Assembly (NCBI GenBank): GCA_932294295.1
Contig: OW028579.1
Location: forward strand, 7,586,370 to 7,650,369
Direction: 5' to 3'
DNA length: 64,000 nucleotides
From: Alitta virens
Taxonomy: Eukaryota > Annelida > Polychaeta > Phyllodocida > Nereididae
Positions 37,101-46,659 of this stretch are shown piece after piece (the stretch's first letter is position 1; each line of letters starts with the position of its first letter). A model generated the notes under the pieces. It had not been told where the DNA came from. It made no database searches and saw only the letters and a list, made by a program, of their open reading frames with translations. Made by a program: the position numbers and the translations under genes.

Positions 37101-40100
37101 AGTCATCCGTAGAACCCTTTTTGCCGCCAGAATCCGTCGCTAACCCGGCGAAAAAAGCTGTTGCATAACCGCTACGTCATACTACAGCAAAATCGGCTAT
37201 GTGAGATGGGGGCTTAAGATAATTTCCGTCAACTACCAACTGCCCAAAATTTTGGTGAGCCTTGTACAACTCCAAACCATTACCAACTCACAATTTTCCA
37301 GTGTCTTTTCTTTTTTGTCAATAATCTCTTCCATCCTTATGGCAGTCAGGTTGTGGTATGTTCTTGAGAGGTGAAATCATCAGTTAGGAAAGACTAACAT
37401 TTATTGATTGATTTAGTCCATTTTCCCTCTATTCCATGTCTTTTATAAAAAAAAAGGTACTGTACTTACATGATTATCATCATAGTATCGTAAATTGTAA
37501 CAATTGTTGCAGTTCTCATGTTTAAACACTTGGTGAGCCACTCTGTCCATATCGCATAACACTTATGAGTCTTTATGAACTTATTCAGCATTAATTATAT
37601 GATCTCAGACAGATGAATTGCTATATAGCCGAATCACGTTTCAATTAAAACTGAAACAACGAAATATGGCATGTCTCTACTCAATCCGAAACTCCATGTT
37701 TCAAAGATGCTTTAATTCAGCGTGCTTTTCAATGCAGTTTTTCTCGATTCCAATTTGCCGCAGGTCATTACAAATCAAGACATTTTCCACTCCACCTAAT
37801 AAGCCTAATGCATGTTCATTGTAATCTTCATGACATAACCTGATCTGCCAGACAGACTAGTTTGTCTGGTGTTTTTTGGTAACCTCAGTTTGTGTTTCAA
37901 CAGATTCTTGATCATGTGGGCCTACTAGTGGCAGATGTAATAATGAGATGATCATGACAATGCCAGTCTTTGTAGTTCCATGCAAAATGTCTTTAATCCT
38001 CTTTAATCACCCACATGAGACAGACGTAATGATGAGATAATGGAGGCCAAAAATCCATGCTCAATTTCTATTCGATAGCCACTTGAAGCGGATGTAAGAA
38101 TGACATGATAAAATGACGATTCTCTGCAGCCTTAATGTAACATCGTTTTCTAATCTATATTTGATCGGTTATTCGAGGCAAATGTAATGATGAACCAGTG
38201 GCTCAGGAAGTCGAAGGTGTTATGAATGTTTTATGGATTACACATCAAGGTGATGTCCTAGGTATTGTATATGTTAGAGGCTTATGAATAACGTTTAACT
38301 AAGCCTATAACTATCCAGAGCTAGTAACAACTACCTGAAACAAGCTGCTGAAACAAGCTGCTGAAACAAGCTGATGAAACAAGCTGCTGAAACAAGCTGA
38401 TGAAACAAGCTGCTGAAACAAGCTGCTGATACAAGCTGATGAAACAAGCTGCTGATACAAGCTGCTGATACAAGCTGATGAAACAAGCTGCTGATACAAG
38501 CTGATGAAACAAGCTGCTGATACAAGCTGCTGAAACAAGCTGCTGATACAAGCTGATAAAACAAGCAGCTGATAAAACAAGCAGCTGCTGATACAAGCTG
38601 CTGATACAAGCTGCTGATACAAGCTGCTGATACAAGCTGCTGATACAAGCTGCTGATACAAGCTGCTGATACAAGCTGCTGATACAAGCTGCTGATACAA
38701 GCTGCTGATACAAGCTGCTGATACAAGCTGCTGATACAAGCTGCTGATACAAGCTGCTGATACAAGCTGCTGATACAAGCTGCTATACAAGCTGCTATAC
38801 AAGCTATACAAGCTATACATATGTACCTTGCTGGGGACACCTAACAGTAAGCTCAACTGAAATGCTGTCATCGTGTTGTCTCATAATTTACAAGAATATA
38901 ATATTAATCAGTAGACAGTCGTGGCTGGTAACCATAATGAAAGTTGCCACTAATGGTTTTGTCATTTAGCTCAGATTACTATGTCTATGTCTCAATGTTA
39001 CTATTATATGACCAGCTGGCAGAGGCAAACATAATGATGAGAATATAAGGCTTGGAATCAACTACTCGTGGCTTGAAAAAGACTGAACATAACAAATGAG
39101 TTATTATATAGTTTATTCAGTTGTACCGCGTAATCCCATAATTAAACCGGATATCAGTGATGTGGTCCTAACAGTGAGGTGGTCTTAAATATGGCACATT
39201 TGATACCCAGTATTAGGACACAGAATATACGTAATTATGGCATTCTATTTGTGTTTCGGCAGAACATTTTCCCCATTGGTTGTCATCGCACTGAATGCTG
39301 CTAGATTTGTTACCGTCCAATTAGTGGCAACTTTAATTATGGTCAATCGGAAGAGAATGACAAGCCTGGCCAGCAAAAATGAAAGGAATGGAGAAATTAA
39401 CTAAAGCACAGGAAAGAAATGAAATTAACAAGAGCAAGGAAACTAAAAATTAGGGCAGGAATGCTAGACCAAGTCACATGACAAACAGAAAAAACGAATC
39501 TCATCCTAAAGATGCATGAAATCAGTCTTTTGCAGAATGTTTTATTTTACCAATTAAAATAGAATATCCAAGCAACTATACATTATGCAGTGATACTCCA
39601 TATAAAGAATTGGTGGTGGACAGTGGCGTAGCTTTGATTTTTTTTCCTTGGGGGACGGGAAGGGGGGGGAAATGACATGGAAATTTTTCCAAAATCATTT
39701 ATCCGATGGATTACCACATTTACATCTGGAATGTCACAAACACAATCGACAAGTTAAGATTTTATTAACTTGAGCAGTAAACAAATACATGTACACATGA
39801 TATACTGAAAAAGCAAAATCATGTTTTTTTTTTTCAGTTAAATTGCACTTAGTCCATGTGTTGACTTGGTTTGGTGCAAGTTTTTAGGTACAAAATAACA
39901 TATTAATAAGTGATAAGTCATTCTAACCATCATTGAGTTAGACTGCATGGCCAGTAGATTGCACAAGAAGAACATGCTGGAAACTAACAGCAATTACTAA
40001 ATATTTTAAAATTACAAAAGAGACATACACGTGACACGTGACTGGACGGATAATTACTTGATTATGTTGTTTACAGAGAAATTTTTCTCTAGTTGAATCA

Positions 40101-41868
40101 AAATTAAAATTTTCAGTGTATTGCCTTTCAATGTTTATTAAAGCAAGACCTGAAAGACACTCTTCTCCCATGGTCGATCTCAGATAATTTTTTATTAGTT
40201 TCAGCCTTCCTAACGATCTGTCAGCACCAGCTAAAGACCCCGATAGTACCTAAAATCCTGCACTAGATAGACAAGTTTGGGTATGCTATATCCAAGTTAG
40301 CCATGTGAATTTGCTTGTACTCAGCAGTTGCAAGATGTACATCAACATCTACAGAATAAGGGGTGGGGGCCTAGCTCAGTGGTAGCGCACTGGGCTTCCA
40401 ACCACTGGGTCCTGGGTTCAATTTCCGGCCGAGCCCATGTTAGATGGCTGTTTCATCCTTCATCTCATTGCCATGGTCCCTACCTGTCCTAATTAGCCCA
40501 TCAGGTGCAGAAATACAGGACGTAAAGCCCTAATCCACCTCCACCTCTACAGAATAATGTTCAGAGTTATATATGTGTACAGCTTGTCTATTGTACCAAA
40601 GAAGGTAACCACTTCTGTCACATTTGAACAAGTCACTGCAATGACCAGGTTCAATCTGCGTGTGCAACAGTGAACATATTGAGCCAATTCATTTACATCC
40701 TTTACCCTTTTTTGGAGACCACTTAGATGACCTGACATATTGGCTAGACCATCATGCTGAAACAAAAAATTGGCTATACGTGCTCACTTGTGGCTTTGTT
40801 AATCACGTATCACTTCTTGCTACGAGAGTATATGGGGCAATCGCAGATCGCTTGCCCGATGACCGTAAAACACTCACCGGACGTCCCTACAACGTTCGCC
40901 AACTGTCCATCGTCAGGCATCCATGAGGTATCCGTGTAAGGCACTCGTAGGCCCCACTAGATCGCTTGTAGTTCGCTTTTAGATCGCTCGTAGATCACCC
41001 GTGCGAGTGAATTGCAAGTATATACAGATGGATAGTGGCCACGTATGGCCATATATGGCTACGTATGGCCACAAACTTATAGCCACGAATGTACGTATGG
41101 CCCCCATAGTTCACTCGTAGATCGCTCGTAGATCACTCGCGCGAGTGAATTGCAAGTATATACAGATGGATAGTGGCCACGTATGGCTACGTATGGCCAC
41201 AAACGTATGGCCATGAACGTACGTAGAACGTAACGTAACTAATATCAACAATTTACTTTAAGGATGTCCGCCGAAGATTTAAACATGTTTAAAATTTTCC
41301 ATGCCCAGAAGCGCATGACATCCTTGTAATGTCAGGGCCATGCTTTGGACATCCAGAATAGACAATAACATTACCCCACCCACAGGGTAAATCGTCAGAA
41401 GTATGGTAGATATTCCCCCCGCCCTGTCTTGACATTATTTCAGCTGCATCTGGCACTTGACCATTAAAACTGACCAACTGTCTGACCATTGTCATTTAGG
41501 AATTGAACAACAGTTCATTCAGCTAAGGTGAGAGAAACAAACTAGATACGAGACCCACCAGAAATAAATATTAAAACAATCATAGTAAGTCTGATATTAC
41601 AGTAGGGTCTGCAGGTCCTATATATTCTCAGTTACTGGAATGCCTAATAGTAAGGGAACGAGACAAATGCATTTCAGCATAACGAAACACAGTGTCATAA
41701 CGCATTCTCCAATTGTGCATGCCCAGAGTTACATTGTGCATGTCTAATGTTACACTGCATATCACGTACATGACAGAAACTACACGATGAAGGCACTACT
41801 CACCAGCTGGCTTCAATGTAATCCGCTGCTTCCTTGATGGCATACATGACTTGCTCTTCTCTGCTCAT
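28152..41868 (-). CDS. Four-EF-hand calcium-binding protein, 4 exons, complete (170 aa)
   Basis: Coding exons: 41868-41804, 33332-33197, 32796-32702, 28368-28152. Total 513 bases; all junctions keep frame and end in TGA. The protein starts MSREEQVMYAIKEAADYIEA and has four EF-hand loops: DKDDNGTLTLTE, DTSGDQEISFEE, DKDGNGKIDKKE and DTDQSGYLEYEE, each with Asp at position 1 and Glu at 12, so all four could bind calcium. Its length and two-pair layout fit the calmodulin/troponin C superfamily, but the hands are diverged from calmodulin, so a specific name is not justified. It is probably a soluble calcium sensor. The introns of about 4.3 and 8.5 kb are full of mobile elements. Confidence 0.9.
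28860..29158 (+). mobile_element. Jockey-type LINE RNase H fragment
   Basis: Broken frames give KFLYTDGSK, YTAELMAIYKATK and LVVCSDSKSALQAL, which are the first Asp, the Glu and the second Asp of an RNase H fold. It is cut off at 29158 by a Tc1-type end (TA then CACTCCTGGGCAAAAAA). It is a dead fragment in an EF-hand gene intron. Confidence 0.7.
29159..30010 (-). mobile_element. Tc1/mariner element, degenerate
   Basis: The 3' end has the inverted-repeat sequence CACTCCTGGGCAAAAAA next to a TA. The minus strand encodes transposase pieces: VIWSDESLFIFFSD (first catalytic Asp), F-stop-HNAPAHT where FQQDNAPAHT is usual, so the second Asp is lost, and WPEKSLDVSPIENMW. Stops and shifts break the frame. 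The other end seems lost where LINE ORF1 begins. Confidence 0.8.
30039..31450 (+). mobile_element. Jockey-type LINE: ORF1 with zinc knuckles and start of ORF2
   Basis: ORF1 has at least one frameshift. Its C-terminal part (30563-31045) carries a row of CCHC knuckles (CYNCQRFDHFSGSC, CANCGSREHTHSRDLPC, CVNCGGDGPAYHRGC), typical of Jockey-clade gag-like proteins. ORF2 begins at 31116 with the endonuclease start IIQWNCRGFRANFDEI and FCLQETFL, then is broken by a stop after 31325 but still reads ICSLYIPPP near 31420. Most of the reverse transcriptase is missing. Confidence 0.85.
31455..31830 (+). mobile_element. Ty3/gypsy integrase fragment inside the LINE
   Basis: Translation with two in-frame stops reads CDQCRRYKKA, ERIYLDILGPLAE, VDQFTKWIELKGL and HVFSDQGRNFEGRLF. 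These are the end of the zinc-binding region and the first two Asp of the DDE integrase core. The third catalytic residue is not seen. The LINE resumes after it, so this is an inserted or recombined piece. Confidence 0.8.
31826..32275 (+). mobile_element. LINE ORF2 C-terminus and 3' end
   Basis: The open stretch 31904-32194 reads SRLTHLHLL and CQSCRCPLTIKHILLDC, a Cys/His motif common at the C-terminus of Jockey ORF2. The 3' UTR ends with TACATAGCCCACTCAGGTGC and GATGAGGCATTAAACA, then (CA)n. The same tail recurs at 32391, 35251 and 48580-48870. Confidence 0.8.
32385..32440 (+). mobile_element. LINE 3'-tail copy
   Basis: ACATAGCCCAATAGGTGCTG, then GATGAGGCGTTAAACACG and (CA)n; a very short 5'-truncated copy of the LINE tail. 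Confidence 0.7.
35251..35303 (+). mobile_element. Extremely 5'-truncated LINE copy with target-site duplication
   Basis: Only 53 bp of LINE tail, flanked by ATGACATCGCATGG at 35237-35250 and 35304-35317. Confidence 0.9.
35458..35480. mobile_element. Solo Tc1-type terminal repeat
   Basis: CACTCCTGGGCAAAAAATGA matches the end of the Tc1-like element at 29159. No transposase was recognised beside it. Confidence 0.6.
36190..37215. mobile_element. GTCGAGTC-rich fold-back element, larger copy
   Basis: Arms of about 51 bp at 36247-36297 and 36495-36546 are near-perfect inverted repeats. Direct repeats of the GTCGAGTCACCYGTAGAAC type follow at about 36950-37110. The right end (TTGCATAACCGCTACGTC then TCGGCTATGTGAGATGGGGG) matches the end of the element at 46168-46658. 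Confidence 0.7.
38334..38817. repeat. 13-bp minisatellite (ACAAGCTGCTGAT)
   Basis: About 37 units with GAAAC and GATAC variants and GATGAAAC interspersed. Because 13 is not a multiple of 3, all three minus-strand frames stay open and give the same 13-residue period. These frames are by-products of the repeat. Confidence 0.95.
39938..40765 (-). mobile_element. hAT (ZMYM1-like) transposase remnant
   Basis: On the minus strand, 40765-40547 reads GLANMSGHLSGLQKRVKDVN and YVHCCTRRLNLVIAV; 40245-39990 reads SLGRLKLIKNYLRSTMGEEC and LSGLALINIER. Both match the DUF4371/hAT dimerisation type of transposase seen in ZMYM1-like proteins. The middle is missing and a SINE is inserted at 40360-40545. It is inactive. 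Confidence 0.8.
40360..40545 (+). mobile_element. Full-length SINE with target-site duplication
   Basis: The 12-bp duplication TCTACAGAATAA lies at 40348-40359 and 40546-40557. The SINE sits inside the hAT remnant. Confidence 0.95.
40960..41195. repeat. Tandem duplication of about 135 bp
   Basis: GCGAGTGAATTGCAAGTATA and ACAGATGGATAGTGGCCACG occur twice, with GCTCGTAGATCAC before each. Short CGTATGGCCA repeats lie between and after the copies. Confidence 0.8.
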
Positions 41869-42690
41869 TGTTGTGAAAAGAAAGAAATACAAATTCATTA
41901 AATGTGGTATCTTCCACTTGATGTACTTCCCACTCTGGTGTGGAGAGTGAAGCAAAGGTTTTGCTGCCTGCTGAGACCATAGTTCTTCACCTTGCTGTTT
42001 GGTGGCGCTGGAAGCAAGAGTGATGGCCAGTCAAATAACGATTATCAATGCACCAGTCAAGTCAGGCACGTATGCTTAATGACTATCTTTAGTTATGGTG
42101 GACCTTAATGCCACTACACTGTCACTACAGTCATTGATGAATAAGTCAAATACCAATAACATTGCCAACAATATTGGAATTGTCATATTATGCTAAGCCC
42201 TTGCAATTGAGATTTACTATAGTGCAATAATCGTTCAATGTATGTTGGCTTGATGAGATATTTTTAGTTGTGAAGTGGGGACACAGTCTAAATTGTGAAG
42301 TCAATCACAATGGCATAAATGTACGTAGTTGAACCCCACTACATTGTACAAACAAGATCACCTCACCATTAAAACCATTGTCAGACCATTCCCAGATAGC
42401 ATTCCAAATCGGGCCAGCATCGTTTTTATATTGGCCACCGTTGGTACAACTTCGCATCAACATCTCCGACACCCTGCCGATGTTGTGCCTGTTTGGACTG
42501 CTGTCTGGGTATTGCGTTCTCCCCTTTGTAATTAACCTTGTAATCGAGACTACCTCACTATTAAGATCTGTAAATTGTGAGCTCAGGGTGTAAAAGCGAG
42601 GTTCGATGGTAAGTTTCAAAATTAGGTGATCATACAATTGTGAGGTGGTCTTCTTTTTTTATATTTTGATTCATATTTATTGTATTTTAC
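41869..42690. promoter_or_regulatory. Upstream flank of EF-hand gene
   Basis: It should contain the 5' UTR and promoter. I cannot place a TATA box or an upstream exon with confidence. Repeat fragments (CCTCACTATTAAGATC; CAGATAGCATTCCAAATCGG) occupy 42340-42650. Confidence 0.3.
42390..42520 (+). repeat. CAGATAGCATTCCAAATCGG repeat copy
   Basis: The family word is followed by GGCCACCGTTGGTACAAC and CATCAACATC; it is closely matched at 42955. Confidence 0.65.
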
Positions 42691-42704
42691 GTAAAAGATA
42701 TAAG

Positions 42705-42895
42705 GGCGGGGACTAGCTCAGAGGTAGCACTCTGGGCTTCCAACCGCTGAGTCCCGGGTTCGATTCCCGGTCAAGCCTAAGTTGGATGGCTGTTTCATCC
42801 TTCGTCTCATTGCCATGGTCTCTGCCTGTCCTAATTAGCCCATCAGGTGCAGAAATACAGGTGGTAAAGCCCTAATCACACACACACACACACAC
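42705..42895 (+). mobile_element. Full-length SINE with target-site duplication
   Basis: The 13-bp duplication TAAAAGATATAAG lies at 42692-42704 and 42896-42908. Confidence 0.95.
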
Positions 42896-42954
42896 TAAAA
42901 GATATAAGGTACCAGAATATCCCAGGCACTCTCCATAGCTACCTCCCAGCTGGA

Positions 42955-43080
42955 TATCAATTGCATTCCAGATAACATTCCAAATCAGGCCAATGCCATT
43001 TGGATGTTGGCCACCATTGGTACAACATTGTGTCAACATTGCCAAAGTCAATCCGATCTAGCGTGTTATCTGGGATGTGA
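42955..43080 (+). repeat. CAGATAACATTCCAAATCAGG repeat copy
   Basis: Same order of words as 42390: TGGATGTTGGCCACCATTGG, TACAACATTGTGTCAACATT, ending in GTGTTATCTGGGATGTG. The end is roughly the reverse complement of the start, as expected for a MITE. Confidence 0.65.
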
Positions 43081-43889
43081 TGATAAATCAGGGGTGCCTT
43101 TGTACCCCGGAGTCTATGGTTACTCATGTAAAAAAAAACCCACGTATGGGGTAAATGTATAACACGGCATCGACTCCAAACATTATCATCTCATTATTAC
43201 ATCTATCTCTGGTCTCTGGTCATACAAGCTGACTAAGCTTCAATATATATATTTTTTTTTAAATTACACATTAGTTTGTCTATAGAAGTCTCCATTCACC
43301 TGTTTGCTTGTCATGGTATTACACTGACTGCATTGTTGACCAAGAACTGGTGCACCTGTCTTCGAGGAGAATCAGGAAAAAATAAATAGAAAAGAACATT
43401 CATGACAAATTGTGTACTCTATCGAAAAGTTGAAGTGGTTTATTGTCTTTTTGCCATCTTTGCCAGAATTGTTAGCGAATCGTGATGCAATGCTTCAATA
43501 CCTAATCTGATTATTTCAGCATTGCACATTTCAATAATGATTCGATAAGCCAAAAAGACCTTTTCTGGCTTCATTCAAAATTAATTAGTTTCACTGATTG
43601 ATTCTTTAAAATAGATTTGGATAAGTGCCGAAAGAATGGCAATCATTCTTTAAGTTTCTTAGTGCATGAAATACCAACAATTTGATGTCTTTGTGTATTC
43701 TTGGCATTCAATCAGCACATGGGTCGTTATTCCTTAGTACGTAGAAATATAGTGCAAATTATAGAAGAAGGATAATGGTATTACTTTCAGGAGGATCTAC
43801 AATATATGAACACTCTTACCATGTGCACTGAATAGTACTCAAATATTGACTGGTAAGAGAATATTACCTGAGCTTAACGTTTTCTGGTA

Positions 43890-44015
43890 ATACTCGGATA
43901 GGGTGCCAGATTGGGCCAACTTTGGCCTAATATTGTCGCCGTCGGCCAACGTTGGTCTGACAGTGGCAATGTAAGTTTGCCATTAGCCCAACTCGGAATG
44001 CCATCTGGACAATGA
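43890..44015. repeat. GGCCAAC-rich repeat copy
   Basis: GGGCCAACTTTGGCC, GTCGGCCAACGTTGGTC and ATGCCATCTGGACAATG mark a diverged member of the same family. Confidence 0.5.
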
Positions 44016-44710
44016 TTGTATGTGGGGTAGATGTGTAACATAGTGTGGACTCCCAAGCCTCATCATGTCATCATTAACTCTGCCTCTGGCAGATGGTCAT
44101 ATAAGCTGACTAAGCTTCAGAACCAGTAGCATTGAGACATTGAAAATTTGACCCGAAGGAGCGGTAGTGACCTCTATTTCCTGTGGCCTGGGGAAATAGC
44201 GGCCAACGTCAGACCCGAGGGTCACAGTGTGAAACATTTTTTACAAAAAGTAAGAAATAAATTACCACATTGATACATATGGTGCTAAGTCACTGCTTAC
44301 AACAATTGGGAAGATTGCATCGAAATTTTTTTAGATTCATGATAACTGGAAAATATAGTTTACAAATGTAGCCAAAGCGAGCGCGCCACTATTGGTCTCG
44401 GCTGATGTGTTAATAGCGAAGAAAGACCACCAGAGGGCGCTGCAACTGTAGCAGATAAAAATACAATAAGAGGATCTTGACAAACTTCCATTTGAGTTTT
44501 GGTCATATTTTGTCATTGAGAGCTTGGCCGAAATTGACAGAAATTTTACTAAGAAGTAGAACCCCAACTGTCTAGCCCTCCTTGGACCAAATAACTTTGC
44601 TATCTTTCAAATACCATGGTAATACTTTTTTTTTGCTATTTTGTCACCATTATGGCCAAATGTTATGGAGCATAACATATGGTCACTGAGAGGATTGGAT
44701 AGGTTGGATA

Positions 44711-44822
44711 GGGCAATGAGATGATGGATGAAACTGCCATCCAACTTAAGCTCGACCGGGAATCGAACCCGGGACCCAGCGGTCAGAAGCCAAGCGTGCT
44801 ACCACTGAACTAGGCCCCACCC
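44711..44822 (-). mobile_element. SINE head, 3'-truncated, minus strand
   Basis: Complement of the tRNA-like head: GGAATCGAACCCGGGACCCA (B box) and ACTGAACTAGGCCCCACC. The tail is missing. Confidence 0.85.
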
Positions 44823-46160
44823 TGGTTACTGAGAAGCAGCATCAATTTCAGTGAAACATATTTCCCCAGAAGTATTTTTTATCAGCTAGAAAGTTGGAGT
44901 TTGACTTATTGCTAACATTTCTGTCCATTCTGTGCTTTAGTATGCCATTCATGGAAAAATATGACTGAAGAACAGGTTGACATTTATTTTGAACTCCCCT
45001 ATATATAAAGATAGTTACAGATGTAAGTGGAATGTATGAAATTATGCATTCCATCATTCGTATTGCCTAGAATTTTGTGGCCAGATGCATTTCTGACTGA
45101 GCCTGGCATATGAATGCCAAATGCTATGTAATTCAGCCACATTCCTCGTTGCATGACAGGCCTGCTGGGCTTCCATTATTGTTACTTAGGCAACAGTAGT
45201 TTCCATGGCACTACTGTAATATGCAGTCAGCACTGGACAGTGGACACCAGCAGATTTAGGAAATCCTATGTATGATAATAATAACTAAATGAAATTCTTG
45301 TGTAAATTGTTGTGCCATTTCACGACCATCATTTGATTACAGGATATATGCATGAGTCGCAACAGTTACCATTTCTTGAAATATAGTAATAATTCATGTG
45401 GCTGTTTTTTTTCTGTGGCTGTTCGTTTCATTCTGTCGTTATTGATTCGGGGTCGTTTTTCAATGTGGCCGTCTTGGTTTGTGGCCATTCTGAGCAAACG
45501 CCATCACACCACTAGCCACCCTGTCATTATATTATACTATTAAGGGTTCATAAAGGGCTGCTGTTATGGATTGCTGAAAAGCCAGGTTATGTAGTTGAAT
45601 ATTTACATTTGCATTGCTTTTGGCAGATTGTGCAATTAAACTATTACCACTACCTCAACGTAGCTGTTATGGCTAGGACTGATACATCTTTTATGGTTTC
45701 AGGTGGATATCCCTAGCTCTACATATAGCTGTAGTTTGATTTTTTTTGGGTTGTACTGTATGTCTGGCAATTCAGTTGAGGTAGAACTAGAAGCAGTCAT
45801 CATTTTTTGTCTCCACCTGTGCATATTTTATTTTGTGTAAGTTATGTCATTCGGTATGTTGCATTTAGATGAACTAATCACAGAGAATAGCCACTGGACC
45901 GAAAGTGTTCGTTAAAGATCAGCCAGGTGTTGAGGCGAACTCATCAGTTTTAACAGGTGATGTGTTCTTGAGTTCTCCAGCGTGTGTGAATGAAGTACAA
46001 GAATTAGTCAAAAAGTATCAGTACTGCTGGGTTTGAAGCTTATGTGACCAGTTGCCAGAGACAAAAGTAATGATGAGATAAGGTTTGGAGTCCACACTTT
46101 GTTACACATTTACCGCATGTCTTCTACTTGCCTCAGCATAGAAATAAGTACAAGGCACTT
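44823..46160. other. No feature recognised
   Basis: I saw no gene, repeat or RNA I can support in this stretch. Confidence 0.5.
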
Positions 46161-46167
46161 CTGATTT

Positions 46168-46658
46168 AGTTTCCAAAGCCCTCATCTCACATAGCCGGTT
46201 TTGCCGTAGTGAACCCGTAGTATTACATAACGGTTATGCAACGAGCTACCCGTCTCAAACCCGATGGCTACCCCCTGATACCCGGCGATACCCATCGAGT
46301 GACTCCTGGGACTCGTGGCCAAGCCCGGAGTTTCGCAGCTGGTAGCCGGGTATGCCATGCATACCCGTGGCAAACTCCCAGGTGTCCAAAAAACGTCGTA
46401 AGTCGGCGGATTACCCGTCGAAGTCGGCGAGTTATCCATCCCTAATTTTACCCGTGGTAAAGCCGGCGGTTTACTTTTCAAAAACAGGTAGAACCCGGCG
46501 AGTCACAGGTAGAACCCGGCGAGTCACATGGCAGATGATGCCCCGCCCCTTTTTGCCACCAGAATCCGTCGCCAACCCGGCGAAAAGCCTCTTGCATAAC
46601 CGTTATATAATACTACGGGTTCACTACAGCAAAACCGGCTATGTGGAATCCAGGCTTA
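46168..46658. mobile_element. MITE with long terminal inverted repeats
   Basis: Left arm CACATAGCCGGTTTTGCCGT and right arm CAGCAAAACCGGCTATGTG extend over about 55-70 bp, including TTGCATAACCGTTAT-type words. The interior has GTAGAACCCGGCGAGTCACA in tandem. The ends look like AAGCC; no clear target duplication. Confidence 0.85.
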
Positions 46659-46659
46659 A

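Noticed and set aside
38341..38520. CTGATGAAAC words suggesting hammerhead cores
   Set aside because: They are variants of the 13-bp unit; no stem II or flanking stems can form the ribozyme.
38334..38817. CRISPR-like array
   Set aside because: Units are contiguous with no spacers, and the DNA is clearly eukaryotic.
38311..38871. Three overlapping open frames of 143-186 residues on the minus strand
   Set aside because: They come from the 13-bp minisatellite, which leaves all frames open; no start context, splice sites or domain supports a gene.
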